Source of the DNA: JBQTHP01 sp052389755
GTDB lineage: Bacteria > Pseudomonadota > Gammaproteobacteria > Steroidobacterales > Steroidobacteraceae
Reading direction: 5' to 3'
Length of the DNA stretch: 14,498 bases
NCBI GenBank assembly: GCA_052389755.1
Contig: JBQTHP010000152.1
Span: 1-14,498, forward strand
In this document: one piece after another, positions 13,369-14,498 of the stretch
Layout of the letters: every line of letters starts with the position of its first letter
Position numbering within the stretch: position 1 is the stretch's first letter
Made by a program: the position numbers and the translations under genes
The notes under the pieces: generated by a model
The model's database searches: none
Seen by the model: the letters and a program-made list of their open reading frames with translations, nothing else
Told to the model about the DNA's origin: nothing

Positions 13369-14496
13369 CTACCCGCCCGCGACGGGCCGCGGCTCCGGCC
13401 CGGCGGCCACCTCGGTTACCGGCGTGCCGTCGCGCACTTTCTGCGAGCCCGCGACGATCACGCGTTCGCGCTCCGTGAGTCCCGTCGTGATCTCGACTTC
13501 GCCCGGATGCCGGCGCCCGGGCGTCACCTCACGCCGCGACGCGACACCGTCCGCCACCACGAAGACATAGGTGCGACCCTGTTCGGGCACGAGCGCGGCT
13601 TCCGGCACGAGCAGCGCGGCAGCCTCGGGGCCGCTCAGCTTCACGTTCATGAACATGCCCGGCTTCAGGGTGCCATCAGGATTCGGCAGCTCGGCGCGCA
13701 CCCCGATCGAGCGGGTGACCGGGTCGACCCGCGACCCGATCGTCGCGACGCGTCCCCGGAAAGTGCGACCGGGCAGGCCCGATGTCGTCGCTTCGACCGG
13801 CAGTCCTTCGCTGAGCGCGTATAGAAAGGTCTGCGGTACGGTGAACTCGAGCTTGATCACCGACGTATCGTCGAGCGTCGTAATCGCGGCGCCCGGACTC
13901 ACCAGGCTGCCGACGCTTACTCGACGGAAACCGGTGCGTCCGTCGAACGGCGCGCGGATGATGGTGTCGTTGAGCCGCGCCTGAGCGGCGGCGACGCGGG
14001 CCCCGTTCATCTTCAGCGCTGCTTCGAGTTGATCGAGCTGGGCGGCGGACAGGGCCTGCTGCACCGACAGATCCTGGCCGCGCGCGTACTGATTGCGGCT
14101 GTCCGCAAGCGATGCCTGGGCTTCGGCCAGCTCGGCGCTCGCCTGCGCGCTGTCGAGCTGCACGAGAACTGCGCCGCGGCGTACCCGCTGGCCCTCATCG
14201 AAGCGGATCGAGGTCACCGTGTTGGATATCTTCGAGGTGATCTCCACCGCCTCGTTCGCGATCGCCGTGCCGACCGCCTCGATCTCGACGCCCAGCGGAC
14301 GGATGACGGGCAGCGCCGTGACGACGCCTACCGCCTCTCGGGCGTCGCCGTCGTGCGATCCAGTGTTTGCGCCGTTGCCGGCGAGCGGCTCCGAGCAGCC
14401 TGCCGCGATGATGCCGGCCAGCAGCACCGAAGGCGCCGCTTGCTTCCACGCCCTTCTCTTATCCGGCCGGTGGGCGGAAGTCGGAAGTCGGTAGCC
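13369..14496 (-). CDS. RND efflux periplasmic adaptor (membrane fusion protein), probably 5'-partial
   Basis: This HlyD/AcrA-type adaptor links the RND transporter to an outer-membrane channel. Counting from the GTG at 14427 there are 352 residues. A lipobox-like AAGC ends at about residue 11. A biotinyl-lipoyl segment near 65-95 (ITSKISNTVTSIRFDEGQRV) is followed by a short coiled-coil hairpin (about 95-150), the second lipoyl half (IIRAPFDGRTGFRRVSVGSL), and beta-barrel and proximal domains (LEFTVPQ..., LKPGMFMNVKL, VFVVADGVASRREV). The GTG leaves only ten residues before the Cys and no basic n-region. The frame stays open upstream to the window edge and there encodes KRRAWKQAAPS, a fitting n-region, with no ATG, GTG or TTG before 14496. 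I therefore think the true start lies beyond the window and the protein is a lipoprotein. Coordinates are given to the last complete codon. Confidence 0.88.
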   Translation of the reverse strand, partial: GYRLPTSAHRPDKRRAWKQAAPSVLLAGIIAAGCSEPLAGNGANTGSHDGDAREAVGVVTALPVIRPLGVEIEAVGTAIANEAVEITSKISNTVTSIRFDEGQRVRRGAVLVQLDSAQASAELAEAQASLADSRNQYARGQDLSVQQALSAAQLDQLEAALKMNGARVAAAQARLNDTIIRAPFDGRTGFRRVSVGSLVSPGAAITTLDDTSVIKLEFTVPQTFLYALSEGLPVEATTSGLPGRTFRGRVATIGSRVDPVTRSIGVRAELPNPDGTLKPGMFMNVKLSGPEAAALLVPEAALVPEQGRTYVFVVADGVASRREVTPGRRHPGEVEITTGLTERERVIVAGSQKVRDGTPVTEVAAGPEPRPVAGG

Positions 14497-14498
14497 GG

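Noticed and set aside
10710..13478. 922-residue open frame on the plus strand across the RND and adaptor genes
   Set aside because: It is antisense to a clear RND transporter with all key residues. Long antisense open frames are expected in GC-rich coding DNA, and the translation is charged, His/Arg/Asp-rich and without domains.
14475..14488. Tandem 7-bp repeat CGGAAGT x2 at the right edge
   Set aside because: There are only two copies, and it lies within what is probably coding sequence for the adaptor's N-terminus or leader. There is no further support.

Overview
The window is GC-rich (roughly 65% by eye). Its genes are tightly packed, often with 4-bp ATGA or similar start/stop overlaps. 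A TonB-dependent outer-membrane receptor, an RND efflux pump with a lipoprotein-like adaptor, and several Sec-type signal peptides indicate a Gram-negative bacterium. A high-GC proteobacterium is most likely; this is inferred from gene families, and no marker gene is present. I see no rRNA, tRNA, CRISPR array, insertion sequence or phage gene.

Layout. (1) 5-1588: an FAD-dependent oxidoreductase fused to a C-terminal Rieske [2Fe-2S] domain. (2) 1751-2017: a small unrecognised protein with a CxxC...HxxC zinc-site pattern. (3) 2085-3370: an ECF sigma factor and its RskA-type membrane anti-sigma factor, overlapping by ATGA. (4) 3514-8234: a four-gene chain of exported or outer-membrane proteins: a DUF4331 protein, a small TTG-start exported protein, a DUF4198 protein and a TonB-dependent receptor. 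All three junctions overlap. (5) 8297-10163: a second chain with ATGA overlaps: a stand-alone C-terminal piece of a class V aminotransferase (cysteine-desulfurase-like), a chromate-resistance regulator ChrB, and an exported low-molecular-weight phosphatase/arsenate-reductase-like protein whose P-loop arginine is lysine. (6) 10200-14496, minus strand: an RND multidrug efflux transporter and its periplasmic adaptor, convergent with block 5.

How the genes may work together. The sigma/anti-sigma pair lies directly upstream of the DUF4331-DUF4198-receptor chain. I found the same bipartite element, TGCATCCG-N15-CGTA, in front of the sigma gene (2047-2073) and in front of the DUF4331 gene (3440-3466), with identical spacing. 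A weaker third copy, ending in CATA, lies just before the receptor gene. The simplest reading is an autoregulated ECF circuit driving an uncharacterised outer-membrane/periplasmic acquisition system. The histidine-rich receptor plug and the predicted N-terminal His of the mature DUF4198 protein make a transition metal a plausible substrate, but this is inference.

The chromate-type operon has no chrA transporter in view. Instead it joins an aminotransferase fragment and an exported phosphatase-like protein to ChrB, behind a perfect 16-bp palindrome at the likely promoter. These two blocks are the best candidates for something not yet described. The RND block looks ordinary.
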